Below are positions 60,839 through 64,000 of a stretch of DNA of 64,000 bases, piece after piece (the first letter of the stretch is position 1; each line of letters opens with the position of its first letter). The stretch covers positions 248,001 to 312,000 of the forward strand of contig NZ_AXAY01000004.1 in NCBI RefSeq assembly GCF_000473045.1, written 5' to 3'. The position numbers and the translations under genes were made by a program. The notes under the pieces were generated by a model. That model saw only the letters and a program-made list of their open reading frames with translations, did not search any database and was not told the origin of the DNA. The DNA is from Bradyrhizobium sp. WSM3983. Lineage in GTDB: Bacteria > Pseudomonadota > Alphaproteobacteria > Rhizobiales > Xanthobacteraceae.

Positions 60839-61777
60839 TCATGCGGCGGCCGCGATCTCGTCGAAGGATACACCGGTCAGCGTCGCCGAGACATCCCACA
60901 ACATGGCAGCCGACGCGAAATCCTTCGCCTGCGGCATGATCCGCGCCGGCGCCGGTGCCCCCTTCAATTCGTAGAACCCGTTCGGGCCGTAATAGCTGCC
61001 GGGCTCGGCGCCCGCCGAGGTCGCAGCGAACAGCGTCGGCAGCGCGCCTTCAGCCGCGGATTGGCTGATGAGAGGCTGAAGCAACCGGCCCACTCGCCAC
61101 TGCAAGGTGCTGGTGCCCGGCCCGTTCGGAATGAGATCTGTGCGCGCGTAGCCGGGATGCGCGGCGATGCTCCTCAAGCCCCAGCCGGCCGAATCGCTGC
61201 GCCGCTGCAATTCGAGCGAGAACATCAGCATCGCGAGCTTGGACTGGCAGTAAGCGCGCCAGGGTCGATAGGACCGCGTGCTCTGCAGATCGTCGAAATT
61301 GATCGCGCCGGAGCGATGCGCGAGGCTGGAGAGATTAACAACGCGCGCGGCCTTCGCGCGGCGAAGCTGTTGCAACAGGCGCGCCGTCAGGGCGTAATGG
61401 CCGAGATAATTGGTGCCGAACTGCTGCTCGAAACCATCCTCGGTCTGCTGCCGCTTCGGCAACGCCATCACGCCGGCATTGTTGACGAGGAGGTCGAGCT
61501 GGTCGTTGCTGGCGGCAAAACGCCTGGCGAAATCGGCGACCGACGACAGGCTGGCGAGGTCGAGATGCTCATAGGCGATCAGAGCGTTGGGAAACTGCGC
61601 GCAGATGCGCTCGATCGCCCGCAGCCCCTTTGCGTCGTTGCGCCCGGTGAGTATGACGATGGCTCCGGCACCCGCCAGCGCCAGCGCCGTCTCATAGCCG
61701 AGGCCGCCGGTGGCCCCGGTGACGACGGCAGTCTTGCCGCTGAGAGAGGGGATGTCTGCCGTGCTCCAGTCGGTCAT
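60839..61777 (-). CDS. SDR family oxidoreductase (retinol-dehydrogenase-like)
   Basis: A 312-residue short-chain dehydrogenase. TAVVTGATGGLGYETALALA gives the TGxxxGxG cofactor motif, LVNNAGVMALP the NNAG motif, VVNLSSLAHRS the catalytic Ser and YCQSKLAMLMFSLEL the YxxxK. The AHPGYARTDL segment is also typical. RN after the second strand suggests NADP preference. It is divergent from a TetR gene that could control it, and overlaps the following NAD(P)-binding gene. Confidence 0.9.
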   Translation of the reverse strand: MTDWSTADIPSLSGKTAVVTGATGGLGYETALALAGAGAIVILTGRNDAKGLRAIERICAQFPNALIAYEHLDLASLSSVADFARRFAASNDQLDLLVNNAGVMALPKRQQTEDGFEQQFGTNYLGHYALTARLLQQLRRAKAARVVNLSSLAHRSGAINFDDLQSTRSYRPWRAYCQSKLAMLMFSLELQRRSDSAGWGLRSIAAHPGYARTDLIPNGPGTSTLQWRVGRLLQPLISQSAAEGALPTLFAATSAGAEPGSYYGPNGFYELKGAPAPARIMPQAKDFASAAMLWDVSATLTGVSFDEIAAAA

Positions 61778-61861
61778 GCCATATCTCCGTTCAGGGCTGG
61801 AAGGAGGCTCGCGACGGGTCTAAATGTGCACTGAGTGCAAGTTTGCAAGAGGTGAAATAAT

Positions 61862-62515
61862 TTGAAGGCTTCGCAATCCGCTCGGAATTCGCCGAGGAAA
61901 GGCGCCAAGCCATTGCCAGCAGGGGCAAAATCCCCTGTCAGCCCCGGCCTGCGCCAGCGCAAGCAGCAGGAAACCCGCGAACGGCTGAAGCGCGCGGCGA
62001 TGGCGCTGTTCCTGGAGCGCGGCTTCGAGGCCACGACCATCGACGACATCGCTGAAGCGGCCGATATGTCGCGCCGGAGCTTCTTTCATTATTTCGCGTC
62101 CAAAGAGGACGTTGTCGCCGCCTGGCAGGAGGATGCGGCGGCCGCGCTGGTCGCCGAAATCCTCGCACGGCCCGCGGACGAATCCATGCTGACGGCGGCG
62201 GAGAACGCCATCGCTGCGGCGGTCAAGCGGATCGATCCGGCTGAGGCGGCAGCGATGTCACGGCTCAAGCGCGACAATCCCGCGCTTCAGGCCCGCGACC
62301 AGCTCAAATACGAAAAGCTCGAGCGCGCGCTGGCGGACGGGCTTGCGCAACGCTCCGGCCGCAAGTCGGACCGGCTGAAGGCCCGGCTCGTCGCCATGAT
62401 CGCCACCGGCGCGATGCGCGTCGGCGGCGAGAGCTGGCTCAGCGAAGGCACGCGCGACAAGCCGGAGGCTTTTGTGAAGCGGACCTTCGATTTGATCAGG
62501 GCGATCCTGGCGTGA
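61862..62515 (+). CDS. TetR family transcriptional regulator
   Basis: A 217-residue repressor. The helix-turn-helix is TIDDIAEAADMSRRSFFHYF (about residues 60-79), then ASKEDVVAAWQED. A long basic N-terminal arm (KASQSARNSPRKGAKPLPAG) precedes it. TTG 61862 is the only start that keeps the DNA-binding domain whole and has AAGAGGTG upstream. It is divergent from an SDR gene, the most likely target. Effector unknown. Confidence 0.83.
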   Translation: MKASQSARNSPRKGAKPLPAGAKSPVSPGLRQRKQQETRERLKRAAMALFLERGFEATTIDDIAEAADMSRRSFFHYFASKEDVVAAWQEDAAAALVAEILARPADESMLTAAENAIAAAVKRIDPAEAAAMSRLKRDNPALQARDQLKYEKLERALADGLAQRSGRKSDRLKARLVAMIATGAMRVGGESWLSEGTRDKPEAFVKRTFDLIRAILA

Positions 62516-62524
62516 GCACGTCCC

Positions 62525-63349
62525 TCAGCCCTTGAAGAACGCCAGCAGGTCCGCGTTGATGGTTTCGGCGTGCGTGGTCGGCATGCCGTGCGGAAAACCC
62601 TTGTAGGTCTTCAGCGTGCCGTTCTTGAGCAGCTTGGCCGACAGCGGCGCGGAGTCGGCATAGGGCACGATCTGGTCGTCGTCGCCATGCATCACCAGCA
62701 CCGGCACGTTGATCTTCTTCAGGTCCTCGGTGAAATCGGTCTGCGAGAACGCGACGATGCCGTCGTAATGCGCCTTCGCGCCGCCCATCATGCCCTGACG
62801 CCACCAGTTCTGGATCACCGCTTCCGACGGTTTTGCGCCGGGACGGTTGTAGCCATAAAAGGGACCGGCGGCGATATCGCGGTAGAAGGCCGAGCGGCCG
62901 GCGGCGAGTGCTGTCTGAAAGCCGTCGAACACGTCCCTGGGCAGACCGCCGGGATTGGCCTCGGTCTTCACCATCAGCGGCGGCACCGCGGAGAGGATCG
63001 CGGCCTTCGCGACCCGGCTCTCGCCGTGGCGCGCGATGTAATGCACGACCTCGCCGCCGCCGGTGGAATGGCCGACATGGATGGCGTTCTTGAGATCGAG
63101 ATGCGCGGTCACCGCCGCGAGATCGTCGGCATAATGATCCATGTCGTGACCGTCGGCGACCTGCGACGAGCGGCCGTGGCCGCGGCGGTCATGAGCGATG
63201 ACGCGGTAGCCGTGGGTGACGAAGAACATCATCTGCGCGTCCCAGTCGTCGGCCGATAGTGGCCAGCCGTGGCTGAACACGATCGGCTGGCCCGGGCCCC
63301 AGTCCTTGTAGAAAATGTCGACGCCGTCTTTGGTGGTGATGGTGGGCAT
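62525..63349 (-). CDS. Alpha/beta hydrolase (haloperoxidase-like)
   Basis: A 274-residue serine hydrolase of the non-heme haloperoxidase/chloroperoxidase group. The oxyanion-hole segment is [16 protein letters not shown], the nucleophile elbow [10 protein letters not shown] (Ser near residue 97), the acid [12 protein letters not shown] and the His in [12 protein letters not shown]. It may act as an esterase or perhydrolase. ATG 63349 is the natural start. It lies 26 bp after the end of the next gene, so the two form a likely operon. Confidence 0.9.
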   Translation of the reverse strand: MPTITTKDGVDIFYKDWGPGQPIVFSHGWPLSADDWDAQMMFFVTHGYRVIAHDRRGHGRSSQVADGHDMDHYADDLAAVTAHLDLKNAIHVGHSTGGGEVVHYIARHGESRVAKAAILSAVPPLMVKTEANPGGLPRDVFDGFQTALAAGRSAFYRDIAAGPFYGYNRPGAKPSEAVIQNWWRQGMMGGAKAHYDGIVAFSQTDFTEDLKKINVPVLVMHGDDDQIVPYADSAPLSAKLLKNGTLKTYKGFPHGMPTTHAETINADLLAFFKG

Positions 63350-63375
63350 TGGTGGGCTCCTTTAGTTAAGAACAC

Positions 63376-63885
63376 TCAGGCGAACGCCATCGGCTTGTAG
63401 CGGCGCCAGGCACCGATGGTCACCAGCACGAAGAACACCAGCACGATGCCCTGCACGACGGCGAAGACCGGGCCGGACGGCGGCGCCGGCGGCACGGCCG
63501 GTGCGAGCGCAGCCAGCGCCGGCACTTTCAGGAACGACTGGATGATCAGCACGAACACGTTGAAGTAGAGCGAGATCATCGCGGTCACGATGTAGACCGG
63601 GCGCCAGACGCCCGCGAGCTTCATGCCGTAGAGCGCGATGCAGGCGACCGCGAGCAGCACCAGCGAGATGATACCGATGATATGCGACGGCAGCAGCTCC
63701 TTGAACGGAAACAGGAAGCCGGTGGCGCTGGTCAGGATGGTGAACAGCAGGAAGATCGCGGTGAGGCCCGGCATCGACTTCGAGCCGAGCAGGCCGAACA
63801 TCACGATCAGCCCTGCGACGATTCCGATCAGGCTGATGATGACATGGACCAGTGTGAAGGCGGGCAGGCTCATCCCGAGAACCAT
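63376..63885 (-). CDS. Small four-helix membrane protein
   Basis: A 169-residue protein with about four or five membrane helices (approximate residues 8-30, 32-50, 65-88, 95-118, 138-160) and a Pro/Ala loop ALAPAVPPAPPSGPVF. Polar residues are few. I do not recognise the family. It is co-oriented with and close to the alpha/beta hydrolase gene. ATG 63885 starts MVLGMSLPAFTLVHVIISLI; a Met at residue 5 is an alternative. Confidence 0.75.
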   Translation of the reverse strand: MVLGMSLPAFTLVHVIISLIGIVAGLIVMFGLLGSKSMPGLTAIFLLFTILTSATGFLFPFKELLPSHIIGIISLVLLAVACIALYGMKLAGVWRPVYIVTAMISLYFNVFVLIIQSFLKVPALAALAPAVPPAPPSGPVFAVVQGIVLVFFVLVTIGAWRRYKPMAFA

Positions 63886-64000
63886 GACATCTCTCCTATT
63901 CTCTGCATTGAGATCAGGTGATTGATATTACGGTCCTCATCGGATTGCCACATGCTCCTGCATCACACGGCGCGCGCAGCCATGCGTCATCGTGCGAATC
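63886..64000. other. Window end, upstream region of the membrane-protein gene
   Basis: This 115-bp end piece contains no ORF. It should carry the promoter and ribosome site of the gene starting at 63885 (AGGAGA at 63892-63897 in reverse orientation). Nothing else can be supported. Confidence 0.4.

Overview
The window is GC-rich chromosomal DNA of an alphaproteobacterium, most probably Bradyrhizobium or a close Rhizobiales relative. This rests on gene content and order (ispH-thrB-rnhA; a DUF1013/TrcR-type cell-cycle regulator; the DUF2948-hisD-UPF0262-phosphatase-Maf-yacG block; a TAXI-TRAP/DUF1850 set) and on several families of palindromic intergenic repeats. No 16S gene is present, so the genus is an inference.

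Layout. 1-31.9 kb is mostly core metabolism: the 3' end of an acyl-CoA ligase, DUF924, peroxiredoxin, ispH-thrB-rnhA, the TrcR-like regulator, propionyl-CoA synthetase, two related TPR/LprI-type exported proteins, a Na+/H+ antiporter, a TAXI-TRAP transporter operon ending in an SDR gene, a Nudix hydrolase, a thioesterase, an aldo/keto reductase, a two-subunit CoA-transferase-like enzyme, an isochorismatase-family hydrolase, an amine oxidase and small exported proteins. 32-36.6 kb is a compact RiPP locus of the TOMM / linear azol(in)e peptide type: a precursor with a Cys-free leader and an 18-Cys tail (nine of them exactly every third residue), a fused RRE/E1-like/YcaO cyclodehydratase and a SagB-type dehydrogenase. 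No exporter or leader peptidase is adjacent. 37-40.8 kb holds an orphan ABC substrate-binding protein and a divergent amidase/TetR pair with two matching 20-bp operators.

41-55.8 kb is accessory. It starts near a degenerate copy of a tRNA-Phe 3' end (about 40969) and ends at an intact tRNA-Phe (55722-55797). It holds a winged-helix/TPR regulator broken by two compensating indels, a 1578-residue autotransporter with about 34 short repeats and an exact 120-bp tandem duplication, a decayed serine-recombinase fragment, and a lower-GC defence-like cluster (AbiV, AlbA_2, TIGR02391/Ymh, a putative PD-(D/E)xK nuclease and an adenine methyltransferase). 55.9-64 kb returns to core genes: yacG, maf, a low-Mr phosphatase, UPF0262, hisD, DUF2948, an NAD(P)-binding protein, an SDR with a divergent TetR gene, an alpha/beta hydrolase and a small membrane protein.

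The strongest candidate for an undescribed system is the 32.1-36.5 kb azole-peptide locus. Second is the AbiV/AlbA/Ymh plus nuclease/methyltransferase cluster beside tRNA-Phe.
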